Source: Rhodoferax sp. (GTDB taxonomy: Bacteria; Pseudomonadota; Gammaproteobacteria; Burkholderiales; Burkholderiaceae_C). Taken from it: 64,000 nt of DNA. The position numbers were made by a program, and so were the translations under genes. Positions 1-9,938 of the stretch are shown piece after piece. The stretch lies in the NCBI RefSeq assembly GCF_028689295.1, contig NZ_JAQTWL010000008.1, positions 62,001 through 126,000 on the forward strand, given 5' to 3'. The notes under the pieces were generated by a model. That model was not told the DNA's origin. It saw nothing but the letters and a program-made list of their open reading frames with translations, and ran no database searches. Positions within the stretch are counted from its first letter, which is position 1, and the number at the start of each line of letters is the position of its first letter.

Positions 1-1983
1 TGCCGCCACATAGGCAGCGATCAAAGCCACCACGAGCAGCGCAAACTTCGACAGCATCACGCGCCGCACCGACCCCGCGCGGTCTGCGTTCTTCCAGTAA
101 AACAAATCATGCGCCAAGGCGTTGCCAATGGTGAGCAACAGGCCATCAGCCGTTGACAAGGCTGCCGCCAAACCGCCCGCTGCGACCAAACCAGACACAA
201 CATAAGGCAGGCCGCCCAATTCCGGTGTGGCCAGCATCACGATATCAGGGCCGAGCTGAAGCTCGGCAAACTGCAGGATATGGTCGCCATTGATATCGCT
301 CACTGAAACAAGGGCCGGGTCGAGTTTGGCCCATTGGGCAATCCAGACTGGCAGATCGTCAAAGGGCAAGCCCACCAATTGGCTCATGACCTCGTACTTC
401 ACCAAAACCGCCAGTGCGGGCGCAGAGAGGTACAAAAGAGCAATAAAAAACAGCGACCAGGTGACCGAGTTCCTTGCCTCGGCCACGGTTCGCGTGGTGT
501 AAAAACGCGTCAACAAATGGGGCAAGCCTGCCGTGCCGATCATCAGGCAAAACATCAAGGCCAAAAAATTGCGCCTCGACACATCGAACAGGTTTTGCTC
601 TTGGGCCGTTCCCTGCGGATTGCCGGCAAAAGGCTGGGTGTGCAGCGGCATGCCCGCAAGAGGTTGGGCGCGTGCCAGATTTTCCTGCATGGCCTGAGTC
701 CAGCGCTCGCGGGCAGACGCAGCGTCACGTGGCAATGCAGCCAACTGACGCCGCGCCATCACAATGACCGACTCGTCTGAATGCGCGGCCATCAAGCGTT
801 GAATGAGCTCTTTTTGCTCCTTCTTTTCCTGCTCAAGCGAGGCCGGCAAGTGCTGAAGTTTGCGCTCATAGTCTTTGGCGCGGCGTTGGTATTCCAGGAT
901 CACCTGCTGTTCATCCGGCGCCTTGACCAAACGCAATTCAAGTTCTGAAATTTTGGGAAGTTGCTGACCATAAACTACGGCGGCCATTGGATTTCCCAAC
1001 TGTTTGTAAGCCAGCCAGGAAACGGGAATCAAAAAGGCAAGAATGACCACCACATACTGTGTGACTTGGGTCCAGGTTACAGCGCGCATGCCGCCTAAAA
1101 AAGAACACACCAACACGCCGCCCAAACCCAGCAAGATGCCAATTTCAAACTGAACGCCAGTCAATCGGGAGGTAATCAGTCCCACGCCATAGATTTGCGC
1201 CACCACATAAATGAACGAACACAATACCGCCGACCAGGCGGCAATGATGCGGGGCCAGCGTCCGCCAAAACGCAGGCCAAAATAATCCGGCAGGGTGAAA
1301 AGATTCAACTGCCGCAAGTAAGGCGCCACAAAGAGCGCCACCAGACAGAAGCCGCCGGTCCAGCCCAAAACATAAACCAAACCTCCCGGATGCGCGCCTG
1401 AACCAGAAAACCCCTGCAAATAGAGCCCGCCCGCCATGCTGATGAAGGAGGCGGCACTCATCCAGTCGGCAGCCACTGCCATGCCGTTGTACATGGCAGG
1501 AATGCGCCTACCGGCCACGTAATATTCTGACGCGTTGGAAGTGCGCCCGTAAATACCAATCAACGCGTACAGAAAAACGGTGGTAAAGAGAAAGATGGCA
1601 CCCACCCAGATTTTCCGCAGCCCGGCCTGCTCTGCCCAGGCCAGCGCCAGGATAAACAGGATCAGCAAGACCACAAACGTGGCAAACCGGCGATGGATGC
1701 GCCGGTTATAGATGCTGACAGCCTTGGAGACAGCGCGAACCTGCCCTTCCCTCCGATTGGCAACCCAGGCAAAGACCGCCACGATGCCTATGAAGATGAT
1801 GACACTGCCCTGCGCAGCAAACCAGTAGGAAACAGGCCACCCAACCACGACTTGCTGCAAGTCGTGGGCGAAGAAAACGAGCCCAAAAGAAGCCGCAAAC
1901 CAAACCAGCAACAGCCAGCCGTGCCAGCCCATCAGGCTGGCATCAGGCGGGCTGCTGTCGGAGGGCACTGCTGTGTCAAACAT
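1..1983 (-). CDS. Sodium:solute symporter with fused DUF4212 N-terminus (3' end outside window)
   Basis: Cation-coupled symporter of the VC_2705 subfamily, a relative of acetate permease ActP, in the inner membrane. 661 codons are visible and the frame is still open at base 1. The first ~75 residues contain two hydrophobic segments and the phrase VSYWFAAQGSVIIFIGIVAV, typical of the separate small subunit DUF4212. The symporter proper follows, with YYVAGRRIPAMYNGMAVAADW. A long charged, probably coiled-coil insert lies near the middle (around KAPDEQQVILEYQRRAKDYE). It starts 42 bases downstream of ppsA on the same strand, so co-transcription with PEP synthase and a role in uptake of acetate or another short acid feeding gluconeogenesis are likely. 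The substrate is inferred. Confidence 0.85.
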   Translation of the reverse strand, partial: MFDTAVPSDSSPPDASLMGWHGWLLLVWFAASFGLVFFAHDLQQVVVGWPVSYWFAAQGSVIIFIGIVAVFAWVANRREGQVRAVSKAVSIYNRRIHRRFATFVVLLILFILALAWAEQAGLRKIWVGAIFLFTTVFLYALIGIYGRTSNASEYYVAGRRIPAMYNGMAVAADWMSAASFISMAGGLYLQGFSGSGAHPGGLVYVLGWTGGFCLVALFVAPYLRQLNLFTLPDYFGLRFGGRWPRIIAAWSAVLCSFIYVVAQIYGVGLITSRLTGVQFEIGILLGLGGVLVCSFLGGMRAVTWTQVTQYVVVILAFLIPVSWLAYKQLGNPMAAVVYGQQLPKISELELRLVKAPDEQQVILEYQRRAKDYERKLQHLPASLEQEKKEQKELIQRLMAAHSDESVIVMARRQLAALPRDAASARERWTQAMQENLARAQPLAGMPLHTQPFAGNPQGTAQEQNLFDVSRRNFLALMFCLMIGTAGLPHLLTRFYTTRTVAEARNSVTWSLFFIALLYLSAPALAVLVKYEVMSQLVGLPFDDLPVWIAQWAKLDPALVSVSDINGDHILQFAELQLGPDIVMLATPELGGLPYVVSGLVAAGGLAAALSTADGLLLTIGNALAHDLFYWKNADRAGSVRRVMLSKFALLVVALIAAYVAA

Positions 1984-2025
1984 CAGCTGATGTTGGCATC
2001 CCCAGGTGCTTGCTGGAAGGGCGGC

Positions 2026-4422
2026 TTACTTGATCTGAGCAAGATTTTGCCAAGTCGCCACCACCGTGTCCGGGTTCAAGGAAATCGACGAGATGCCCTG
2101 CGCCATCAACCAGTGGGCAAAATTGGGATGGTCGCTGGGGCCCTGGCCACAAATACCTACGTACTTGTTTTCTGCCAGACAGGCCTTGATCGCCAGACTG
2201 ATCAAGGTGGTGACAGCAGGGTCTTGCTCGTCAAAATCCTTGGCGAGAAGTTCCAGGCCGGAATCCCGGTCCAGCCCCAAAGTCAATTGCGTCAAATCGT
2301 TGGAGCCAATGGAGAAACCGTCGAAATACTGCAGGAACTCCGTGGCCAGAATGGCATTGCTGGGAATCTCGCACATCATGATCAATTTGAGCCCATCCAG
2401 GCCGCGCTTGAGACCTTGCTGCGCCAACAACTCGGTGACTTTTTGCGCCTGTCCCAGGGTCCGGACGAACGGCACCATCACCTCGACGTTGGTCAGTCCC
2501 ATGTCGTTACGCACCCGTTTCAGGGCTTCGCACTCCATGGCGAACGCCTCGCCAAAGTCGGCGCTGATGTAGCGTGCGGCACCGCGGAAACCCAGCATTG
2601 GATTTTCTTCTTCGGGCTCGTAACGGCTACCACCGATCAACTTGCGATACTCGTTGCTTTTGAAGTCCGACAAACGAACAATCACGGGCTTGGGCCAGAA
2701 GGCCGCAGCGATGGTGGCCACGCCTTCTGCCACTTTGTCCACATAGAAAGCGCGCGGCGAAGCATGGCCCCGCGCCACGGACTCCACTGCCTTTTTCAAG
2801 TCGGCGTCGATGTTGGGGTAATCCAGAATCGCCTTGGGATGCACGCCAATGTTGTTGTTGATGATGAACTCAAGACGCGCCAGACCCACACCCGCATTGG
2901 GCAACTGGCAGAAATCAAAAGCCAGTTGCGGGTTGCCCACATTCATCGTGATCTTCACCGGAATTTCGGGCATCTGACCACGTTGCACCTCGGTCACTTC
3001 GGTTTCGATCAAGCCGTCGTAAATGAAGCCGGTATCGCCCTCGGCGCAACTGACCGTGACCAGCATGCCGTCCTTGAGCACCTGATCGGCATGGCCACAC
3101 CCGACCACCGCGGGAATCCCCAACTCGCGCGCAATGATGGCGGCGTGGCAGGTGCGCCCGCCACGGTTGGTGACGATGGCAGAAGCGCGCTTCATGACTG
3201 GCTCCCAATTGGGATCGGTCATGTCGGTCACCAGGATATCGCCAGCCTGCACCCGGTCCATCTCGCTGATGTTGTGCACCACCTTGACCGGGCCGGTGCC
3301 AATTTTTTGTCCAATGGCGCGGCCTTCGACCAGCACGGTGCCCTTGCCCTTGAGTTTGTAGCGGTGTTCAGCCTTGCCAGCCGCCTGGCTTTTGACCGTT
3401 TCAGGGCGCGCCTGCAGGATGTACAACTCGCCGTCAATGCCATCCTTGCCCCACTCAATGTCCATCGGACGGCCGTAATGTTCTTCGATCACCACAGCGT
3501 AGGAAGCCAGTTTTTGCACATCGGCGTCGGTCAGTGAATAGCGGTTGCGCAGTTCGGTTGGCACATCGGTTGTTTTCACCAAGTGGCCGTTGGCTGCTTT
3601 TTCTTCGGCTGTGGAAAACTGCATCTGGATCAGCTTGGAGCCCAGGCTACGGCGGATCAGTGCCAGCTTGCCGGCCTTGAGCATCGGCTTGTGCACATAA
3701 AACTCGTCCGGATTCACGGCGCCCTGCACCACCGTTTCACCCAGCCCATAGCTCGATGTGATGAACACCACCTGGTCGAAGCCGGATTCGGTGTCCAGGG
3801 TAAACATGACACCGGCGGCGCCCAGGTCGGAGCGCACCATGCGTTGCACACCAGCGCTCAATGCCACATGCTCGTGGGCGAAACCCTTGTGCACACGGTA
3901 GCTGATGGCACGGTCGTTGTAAAGCGAAGCAAACACCTCGCGCATTTTGTGCAGGACTTCGTCGATACCCGTCACATTCAAGAAGGTTTCCTGCTGGCCG
4001 GCAAATGAGGCGTCGGGCAAGTCCTCCGCGGTGGCCGATGAACGCACGGCAAAGGAAGCCTTGTCGTTGTCGCCGCACAGGGTACTGAAAGCCTTGCGGA
4101 TTTCCTTCTCGAGGTCGGCAGGAAATGGCTGCGCCTCGATCATGGCGCGAATCTCGGCGCCGGCCACGGCCAGCGCATTGACATCGTCGGTATCCAGGGC
4201 GCTCAGACGCACATTGATTTTGCCGGCGAGGCCATCAAAAGCCAGAAATTCACGAAACGCATGCGCCGTGGTGGCAAAACCGGTGGGCACCTTCACGCCG
4301 GTTGGCAAATTGGAGATCATTTCGCCCAAACTGGCATTTTTGCCACCCACCGAATCCACGTCGGTCATTCGCAAATCTTCAAAAGGGACGACCAGTGCGG
4401 TCGCTGCAAATCGTGCGGTCAT
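2026..4422 (-). CDS. ppsA: Phosphoenolpyruvate synthase (pyruvate, water dikinase)
   Basis: Cytoplasmic gluconeogenic enzyme converting pyruvate, ATP and water to PEP, AMP and phosphate. 798 residues is the normal family length. The N-terminal ATP-grasp domain has [10 protein letters not shown] near residue 26. The swivelling domain carries the phosphorylated histidine at about residue 426 in [20 protein letters not shown]. The C-terminal TIM barrel has the catalytic CGQGPSD near residue 755. The start at 4422 has a GGAG ribosome site. It is divergent from ppsR, whose product controls this enzyme, and is followed by a symporter gene. Confidence 0.97.
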   Translation of the reverse strand: MTARFAATALVVPFEDLRMTDVDSVGGKNASLGEMISNLPTGVKVPTGFATTAHAFREFLAFDGLAGKINVRLSALDTDDVNALAVAGAEIRAMIEAQPFPADLEKEIRKAFSTLCGDNDKASFAVRSSATAEDLPDASFAGQQETFLNVTGIDEVLHKMREVFASLYNDRAISYRVHKGFAHEHVALSAGVQRMVRSDLGAAGVMFTLDTESGFDQVVFITSSYGLGETVVQGAVNPDEFYVHKPMLKAGKLALIRRSLGSKLIQMQFSTAEEKAANGHLVKTTDVPTELRNRYSLTDADVQKLASYAVVIEEHYGRPMDIEWGKDGIDGELYILQARPETVKSQAAGKAEHRYKLKGKGTVLVEGRAIGQKIGTGPVKVVHNISEMDRVQAGDILVTDMTDPNWEPVMKRASAIVTNRGGRTCHAAIIARELGIPAVVGCGHADQVLKDGMLVTVSCAEGDTGFIYDGLIETEVTEVQRGQMPEIPVKITMNVGNPQLAFDFCQLPNAGVGLARLEFIINNNIGVHPKAILDYPNIDADLKKAVESVARGHASPRAFYVDKVAEGVATIAAAFWPKPVIVRLSDFKSNEYRKLIGGSRYEPEEENPMLGFRGAARYISADFGEAFAMECEALKRVRNDMGLTNVEVMVPFVRTLGQAQKVTELLAQQGLKRGLDGLKLIMMCEIPSNAILATEFLQYFDGFSIGSNDLTQLTLGLDRDSGLELLAKDFDEQDPAVTTLISLAIKACLAENKYVGICGQGPSDHPNFAHWLMAQGISSISLNPDTVVATWQNLAQIK

Positions 4423-4528
4423 GAAAAAACTCCAGAAGTTAAAAAACCGGTTTTGATGACGTGCAGTTGAGGCTGCACCTCATGGCGAGGCAAACGCATC
4501 TGCTTGTTGATTGAATTGTCGAATCGTT

Positions 4529-4556
4529 TTGCGCTCTGAGAATTTGGTCGGATAAT
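4529..4556 (+). promoter_or_regulatory. Possible sigma-70 promoter for ppsR
   Basis: A TTGCGC element (4529-4534) and a GATAAT element (4551-4556) are separated by 16 bases in the ppsA/ppsR divergent gap. Predicted transcription would begin about 40 bases before the ppsR start. The -35 match is weak. Confidence 0.3.
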
Positions 4557-4605
4557 TATTGTAGGCTCTGGCTCACCCCAAAATTTACCCAAACCCTCTT
4601 TCAAC

Positions 4606-5427
4606 ATGCCCAATCGCACCGTATTTTTTGTCTCTGACGGCACCGGTATTACCGCCGAAACCTTTGGCCACGCCATCCTGAACCAGTTCGAGGTTGACTT
4701 TCGACGCGTTCGTCTGCCCTTTACCGACACGGTCGATAAAGCGCACCAAGCGGTGCGTCAAATCAACCAGGCAGGCGCCCTGGAAGGCAAAAAACCGCTG
4801 GTATTTACCACCCTGGCCAACGAAGAAGTCATGACAGTCATCAGCAAGGGTTGCCACGGCATGCTGATGGACATGTTTGGCACTTTTGTGCACCCACTGG
4901 AACAGGAACTTGGCATCAAGTCCAACCACCGCATCGGTCGCTTCAGCGACGCCAGCAAAAGCAAGCAATACCAGTCACGCATCGACGCCATCAATTTCTC
5001 GCTCGACCATGACGACGGCCAGTCGCATCGCGACCTGGAGAGTTCCGACGTGATTCTGGTGGGGGTCAGCCGCAGCGGCAAAACCCCCACCTCGCTGTAC
5101 CTGGCCATGCAATACGGACTCAAGGCTTCCAATTACCCGCTGATTCCGGAAGACTTTGAACGGCAGGATTTACCGCCAGCGCTTAAGCCGCATCACAAGA
5201 AATTATTTGGACTGACCATCCAGCCCGAGCGCTTGAGCGAAATCCGCAACGAGCGCCGGCCCCACTCCAAATACGCGTCGCTGCAAAACTGTCGCCATGA
5301 AGTCAAGGAAGCCGAAGCCATGATGCGCCGCTCAGGCATCAAATGGTTGTCCACCACCACCAAATCCATCGAAGAAATTGCCACCACCATCCTGCAAGAA
5401 CTGCGCATTGAGCGCGTGGCCTATTGA
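4606..5427 (+). CDS. ppsR: PEP synthase regulatory kinase/phosphotransferase (DUF299)
   Basis: Bifunctional ADP-dependent kinase and Pi-dependent pyrophosphorylase that inactivates or reactivates PEP synthase by modifying a threonine near its catalytic histidine. 273 residues, normal for the family. It opens with RTVFFVSDGTGITAETFGHA and has the P-loop-like GVSRSGKTPTS near residue 153, both diagnostic of DUF299. It lies divergently next to ppsA, the usual arrangement in beta-proteobacteria. The last bases overlap the convergent gene downstream by 7 nt. Confidence 0.95.
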   Translation: MPNRTVFFVSDGTGITAETFGHAILNQFEVDFRRVRLPFTDTVDKAHQAVRQINQAGALEGKKPLVFTTLANEEVMTVISKGCHGMLMDMFGTFVHPLEQELGIKSNHRIGRFSDASKSKQYQSRIDAINFSLDHDDGQSHRDLESSDVILVGVSRSGKTPTSLYLAMQYGLKASNYPLIPEDFERQDLPPALKPHHKKLFGLTIQPERLSEIRNERRPHSKYASLQNCRHEVKEAEAMMRRSGIKWLSTTTKSIEEIATTILQELRIERVAY

Positions 5428-5831
5428 ACCCCCAGCGCAGCAATGCCAGCGCGCGCCACTTGGGCATCTTCGGTCGATTTCACGCCGCTGACGCCGATGG
5501 CGCCCAAACAGTGGCCGTCTTTCATGATCGGCACGCCGCCTTCGAGCATGCCGGACAAGGCGGGCACACTCAAAAAAGAGCTTCTGCCGCCATTGATCTG
5601 ATCCTCATAAACTTTACTTTCGCGACGCCCGAGCGCCGCCGTGTGCGCCTTGGCCGGCGCGATATGCGCAGACAAGGCGGCTGCGCCATCGAGCCGTTGC
5701 AACCACAGCAGATGGCCGCCGTCGTCCACCACGGCAATCGTCACCGGCCAGTTGTTTTTGAGGGCTTCGGCCTCGGCCGCCGCGGCCATGATTTTGAGGT
5801 CTGCGAGTTCAAGCGTCGGTTTGGTTTTCAT
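5421..5831 (-). CDS. GlcG/HbpS-family heme-binding-like protein (DUF336)
   Basis: 136-residue single-domain protein of the GlcG/HbpS family. Family hallmarks visible are VTIAVVDDGGHLLWLQRLDGA, the region AHTAALGRRES and a C-terminal segment GAIGVSGVKSTEDAQVARAG. Members bind heme or act as accessory proteins in glycolate or diol metabolism, but the role varies and nothing nearby fixes it. No signal peptide is evident, so it is probably cytoplasmic. It converges on ppsR with overlapping stop regions. Confidence 0.85.
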   Translation of the reverse strand: MKTKPTLELADLKIMAAAAEAEALKNNWPVTIAVVDDGGHLLWLQRLDGAAALSAHIAPAKAHTAALGRRESKVYEDQINGGRSSFLSVPALSGMLEGGVPIMKDGHCLGAIGVSGVKSTEDAQVARAGIAALGVQ

Positions 5832-6018
5832 AAGATTGCTTCAGTTAAAAAAAGTAATCGAAGCATAACCCGGCCAGGCCACCGGTTTGGTCGTATTACG
5901 GGTTAAAGTATCCTCACGAAAAGTAGGAACACGACCCGAGCTGATTTTGTGGACTAACAGCTCGCACCCTAGAATCCCCACCTGTTGATTCACAGTAACC
6001 CACGCAAGGAGTTTGAAC

Positions 6019-6714
6019 ATGACTGATAACGTCCATTCCATTGAACGTAGCCATGGCTTTGGCGCCATGGCGCAAGAGCGCAACAAGGTCCTGCGCAATA
6101 CCTATTGGCTGCTGGCCATGAGCCTGATCCCCACCGTGCTGGGCGCCTGGCTGGGTGTTGCCAGCGGCATCACCCAATCGCTGAGCGGCGGCATGGGCTT
6201 GATCGTGTTCCTGGGCGGCGCGTTCGGCTTTATTTTTGCCATCGAGAAAACCAAGAACTCGGCAGCCGGCGTGCCGGTGCTACTGGGTTTCACCTTCTTC
6301 ATGGGTCTCATGCTGTCGCGCATGATCGCCATGGTGCTGGGCTTCAAGAATGGCCCTGACCTGATCATGACCGCCTTTGGCGGCACCGCCGGTGTTTTCT
6401 TTGTCATGGCCAGCCTGTCCAGCGTCATCAAGCGCGACCTCTCGGGCATGGGCAAGTGGTTGTTTGTCGGCGCACTGGCCATCCTTGTCGGCGGCATCAT
6501 CAACGTGTTTGTGGGCTCGACCGCCGGCATGATGGCCATTTCGGTAGCTGCCATTGGTGTCTTCAGCGCCTACATGCTGTATGACCTGAAACGCATCGTC
6601 GATGGCGGCGAAACCAACTACATCAGCGCCACACTGGCGCTCTACCTTGACATCGTGAACGTGTTCCAGAGCTTGCTGGCACTGCTGGGCATCTTTGGTG
6701 GCGAGCGCGACTAA
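6019..6714 (+). CDS. Bax inhibitor-1/YccA family membrane protein
   Basis: Integral inner-membrane protein with about seven hydrophobic segments. BI-1/YccA proteins are linked to FtsH quality control (E. coli YccA) or calcium leak, and the role here is unproven. The ATG at 6019 is preferred over the upstream TTG at 6013 because AAGGAG ends 8 bases before it. The product is 231 residues, the usual length. The C-terminus YMLYDLKRIVDGGETNYISA carries conserved acidic residues of the family. It is a monocistronic unit ending in a clear terminator. Confidence 0.9.
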   Translation: MTDNVHSIERSHGFGAMAQERNKVLRNTYWLLAMSLIPTVLGAWLGVASGITQSLSGGMGLIVFLGGAFGFIFAIEKTKNSAAGVPVLLGFTFFMGLMLSRMIAMVLGFKNGPDLIMTAFGGTAGVFFVMASLSSVIKRDLSGMGKWLFVGALAILVGGIINVFVGSTAGMMAISVAAIGVFSAYMLYDLKRIVDGGETNYISATLALYLDIVNVFQSLLALLGIFGGERD

Positions 6715-6735
6715 ACGACTCTCTTCATCCCAAAC

Positions 6736-6762
6736 AAAAAAGGCTCCTTGGGAGCCTTTTTT
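6736..6762. terminator. Rho-independent terminator, probably bidirectional
   Basis: Perfect stem AGGCTCC/GGAGCCT with a 3-base loop, extended by five A residues on the left and five T residues on the right, so each strand reads as a hairpin followed by a T run. It lies between the convergent yccA-like and rlmD genes and can serve both. Confidence 0.85.
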
Positions 6763-6779
6763 CATGTGCGCGACAGGTG

Positions 6780-8222
6780 CTAGCCAACAAGGTCAAAGAC
6801 CGCCATGCTTTCGACGTGGGCGGTGTGCGGAAACATGTTGACCACACCCGCGCCGCTGCAGCGGTAGCCCGCCTGGTGCACCAGCAAGCCTGCATCGCGG
6901 GCCAGCGTTGCCGGGTTGCAGCTCACATAGACAATGCGCTTGGGCGGGCGCCAGTTCTGCAGCCCAGGCGTGGCCGGTTCTTCTGAAAGCCCCAGCTTTT
7001 GTTGATGCAAAGCGGCCAGTGCACGCGCCAGGGCAAAGGCGCCTTCGCGTGGCGGGTCCACCAGCCATTTGTCGGCGGTGCCATCCTGGATCAGCATGTC
7101 AGGCGTTATTTCAAACAAATTTCTGGCGACAAATTCAGTCGCAGCCAAGGGTCTGTTCAATGTGGCCGAGATTTTGTTTTTCAGGTAATTTTCACGCGAC
7201 CTTGCCACCAGCGTTTCGCTGCCCTCGATGCCCAGCACCTCGCGTGCCTGGGTCGCCAAGGGCAAGGTGAAATTGCCCAGACCGCAAAACCAGTCAATCA
7301 CTCGCTCGTCCGGCCTGGCATCGAGCAGACGCAGGGCGCGCGACACCAGCACCCGGTTGATGTGCGGATTCACCTGCGTGAAATCCGTCGGCTTGAACGG
7401 CATGGTGATGCCAAACTCCGGCAAGGCATAACTCAGCACCTCGCAGCCCTCGTCGAGCAAACACACGGTTTCCGGTCCCTTGGACTGCAACCACCACTGC
7501 ACGCCCGCATGCTGCCCGGCAAATAGGCGCAAGCGGGCCAGATCAGCGTCACTCAAAGGCTCCAGATGGCGCAACACCAGGGCCGTCACGCTGTCGCCAC
7601 AGGCCAATTCGATTTGCGGACAGGTCTCGGCGGCTTCGAGCGAGGCGATCAGCGCGCGCAAGGGCATCAACAGGGCCGACACGTGCGGCGGCAGGATCGG
7701 GCACGCCTGCATGTCTGCCACGTAACGGCTCTTGCGCTCATGAAAACCCACCAGCACCGTGCCTTTTTTACGCACGAAACGCACTGACAAGCGCGCCCGG
7801 TAGCGGTAGCCCCAAGCCGGGCCTTCGATGGGCCGATAAATGGTCTCTGGCCTGACCTTGCCCAGATGCCACAAGTTGTCTTCCATCGCACGCTGCTTGA
7901 CCGCCACCTGCGCCGCCACGTGCAAATGCTGCATCTTGCAGCCACCGCAGGCGCCCGTGTGCAAACCAAAGTGCGGGCAATGCGGCACCACCCGTTGCGA
8001 AGATTCCCGGTGCACCGTGGTGAGCGTGCCGCGCTCCCAGGTGTTCTTGGTGCGGTTGACATTGGCGCTGACGTATTCAAAAGGCAGCGCGCCTTCAATG
8101 AACACCACTTTGCCATCAGGCTTGTGGGCCACGCCCTGCGCTTCCAGATCGAGCGACTCCACATACAGCCAGTCGGCGGGCACGGCAGGTTTTACGGCTG
8201 CGCGATCAGTCGGTTCAGTCAT
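6780..8222 (-). CDS. rlmD: 23S rRNA (uracil(1939)-C5)-methyltransferase
   Basis: SAM-dependent RNA m5U methyltransferase of the RumA/RlmD family, 480 residues from the ATG at 8222 ([10 protein letters not shown]). The same frame stays open upstream but that part overlaps nlpD and is unlikely to be used. The order TRAM-like N-terminus, iron-sulfur cysteines in [18 protein letters not shown], Rossmann motif [19 protein letters not shown] and the catalytic [12 protein letters not shown] is intact. It is the last gene of surE-pcm-nlpD-rlmD, 52 bases after nlpD. Confidence 0.93.
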   Translation of the reverse strand: MTEPTDRAAVKPAVPADWLYVESLDLEAQGVAHKPDGKVVFIEGALPFEYVSANVNRTKNTWERGTLTTVHRESSQRVVPHCPHFGLHTGACGGCKMQHLHVAAQVAVKQRAMEDNLWHLGKVRPETIYRPIEGPAWGYRYRARLSVRFVRKKGTVLVGFHERKSRYVADMQACPILPPHVSALLMPLRALIASLEAAETCPQIELACGDSVTALVLRHLEPLSDADLARLRLFAGQHAGVQWWLQSKGPETVCLLDEGCEVLSYALPEFGITMPFKPTDFTQVNPHINRVLVSRALRLLDARPDERVIDWFCGLGNFTLPLATQAREVLGIEGSETLVARSRENYLKNKISATLNRPLAATEFVARNLFEITPDMLIQDGTADKWLVDPPREGAFALARALAALHQQKLGLSEEPATPGLQNWRPPKRIVYVSCNPATLARDAGLLVHQAGYRCSGAGVVNMFPHTAHVESMAVFDLVG

Positions 8223-8274
8223 TGAATTCAGTGCTTGATTGCCCGGCTGGTGTGCCGGACGCGGGATGAAAGCG

Positions 8275-9135
8275 CTACTTGGCAGGCAAATATTTGGCAG
8301 GGTCAACCGGTTTACCCTGGCGACGCACCTCGAAGTGCAACTTGACGCGCTCCGCATCGCTGTTGCCCATCGCGGCAATTTTTTGCCCCTTGAGCACCGC
8401 CTGGTCTTCTTTCACCAGCAGGGTCTGATTGTGGGCATAGGCCGTCAGATAGACATTGTTGTGTTTCAGGATGATCAGGTTGCCATAGCCGCGCAAACCG
8501 GCGCCCACATACACCACGCGCCCATCGGCGGCTGCCATCACGGGGTCGCCCACCGCACCGCCGATATCCAATCCCTTGTTCTTGACCTCATCGAAGCCGG
8601 CCAACACCACGCCGTTGGCGGGCCATATCCAGTTGATTTCTGAATCATTGGCAGGCATCGGCTTGTTATTGGCAATCACCGGGGCACTGGCTGCTGAGGC
8701 TGCTGTGGCAGAAGATGCTGGCCTCGCCAGGCTACCGGCGCTCACGACCGGCTTGCTCACGGCTTGAACCACCACCTCCTGGTTCACCAGCGGCGCCACT
8801 CGCAAAACCTGCCCCACTTCAATGCGGTTGGGATCTTCCAGCTGGCTCCAAAGGGCAATATCGCGCGGACTTTGGCCGTTTTCCAGGGCAATGCGTGTCA
8901 AGGTGTCTCCCGGTTTGACCGCGTAAAAGCCCGGCTTGCCTGCATTCTCGAAGCCCTGGGGTTGCTTGACAGTCGCCTCTACCACAGCAGGCACGGCACC
9001 ACCCATCACGCGCTCCTCAACCGGTGCACGATTGACGCTTCGGGTGCCGCAAGCCACCAAAGTCAACAGCACACATGTCGAAGCCATCGACAAACCCATC
9101 CATCTTTTTAAACCCGTCATATCAACCCCCATCAT
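8275..9135 (-). CDS. nlpD: NlpD-like murein hydrolase activator lipoprotein (LysM + M23)
   Basis: 286-residue outer-membrane lipoprotein. The N-terminal signal ends in a lipobox (LTLVAC near residue 29). A LysM domain follows ([26 protein letters not shown]), then a low-complexity Ala/Ser linker and a C-terminal M23/LytM domain ending in [18 protein letters not shown]. In E. coli NlpD activates the amidase AmiC during daughter-cell separation, and such LytM domains are usually non-catalytic. The start overlaps the pcm stop as ATGA, so it is translationally coupled. Confidence 0.92.
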   Translation of the reverse strand: MMGVDMTGLKRWMGLSMASTCVLLTLVACGTRSVNRAPVEERVMGGAVPAVVEATVKQPQGFENAGKPGFYAVKPGDTLTRIALENGQSPRDIALWSQLEDPNRIEVGQVLRVAPLVNQEVVVQAVSKPVVSAGSLARPASSATAASAASAPVIANNKPMPANDSEINWIWPANGVVLAGFDEVKNKGLDIGGAVGDPVMAAADGRVVYVGAGLRGYGNLIILKHNNVYLTAYAHNQTLLVKEDQAVLKGQKIAAMGNSDAERVKLHFEVRRQGKPVDPAKYLPAK

Positions 9136-9938
9136 GCAATGCCCGATTTTAAGGGGACAAAGTAAACGCCCTCCATCACAGTCTGAACCACACCTTGCGG
9201 CGTTTTGTCAATCACCAGTAACACCTGTTTGCCTGCGCTTGAGGCGCCAGCAGACACCGGCGCGACCAGCCTGCCACCCACGGCCAACTGGTCAATCCAG
9301 GCCTGGGGCACGGCCTCTCCGCCCGCCGCCGCAATGATGCCGGCATAGGGTGCGCCCCTGGCATAGCCCAGCATGCCGTCGCCAAACAGCAAGTGCACAT
9401 TGGCCAGGCGCAAATGGCGCAGGTTGTCGCGCGCCTTGTCATGCAGCGCGCGCAGGCGCTCGATCGAATACACCTCGGTACACAGCAGACTCAGCAGCGC
9501 CGCCTGGTAACCGCAGCCGGTGCCGATTTCCAGCACCCGTCCCAGGCGCCCCGGGCGGCCCTGGTGCAGCAGTTCCAGCATCCTGCAGACCACACCGGGT
9601 TTGGAAATGGTTTGCCCCAGGCCGATGGGCAGGCTGGTGTCTTCGTAGGCCTGGTTTACCAGCGCAGTGTCGACAAAACGGTGCCGCTCGATGCTGCCCA
9701 TGGCCTGCAACACGGCGGGAATCGTCATGCCCTGCTGCGCCAGCTTGGTCACCATGCTTTGGCGAACTGCGCTGGAATCGAGGCCCACGCCATGGACCAC
9801 ATGGATAGTTTGCCTTTGGCCGGCAACCTGGCCTGCCTTGATGGCCGGCCGCGCAGGGGTGGCCGACGTCGTGCGCGTTTCCAGCTTGGCCGGAAAACCG
9901 GGCCGCAACTTGACGCTGCTCAGGTTGCGCTGCGTCAT
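9132..9938 (-). CDS. pcm: Protein-L-isoaspartate O-methyltransferase
   Basis: Repairs isoaspartyl residues in aged proteins using S-adenosylmethionine, in the cytoplasm. The ATG at 9938 overlaps the surE stop (TGATG), and a 14-codon upstream extension is unlikely. From there it is 268 residues, longer than the usual ~215, because of a basic N-terminal tail of about 50 residues. Family motifs are HRFVDTALVNQAYEDTSLPIG, the SAM site VLEIGTGCGYQAALLS and VHLLFGDG. It sits between surE and nlpD, the conserved stationary-phase survival operon. Confidence 0.93.
   Translation of the reverse strand: MTQRNLSSVKLRPGFPAKLETRTTSATPARPAIKAGQVAGQRQTIHVVHGVGLDSSAVRQSMVTKLAQQGMTIPAVLQAMGSIERHRFVDTALVNQAYEDTSLPIGLGQTISKPGVVCRMLELLHQGRPGRLGRVLEIGTGCGYQAALLSLLCTEVYSIERLRALHDKARDNLRHLRLANVHLLFGDGMLGYARGAPYAGIIAAAGGEAVPQAWIDQLAVGGRLVAPVSAGASSAGKQVLLVIDKTPQGVVQTVMEGVYFVPLKSGIA

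Noticed and set aside
1693-3537. 614-codon plus-strand open frame
   Set aside because: It is antisense to ppsA and the symporter. Its His/Gln/Arg-rich composition has no family pattern, while both minus-strand genes are unmistakable.
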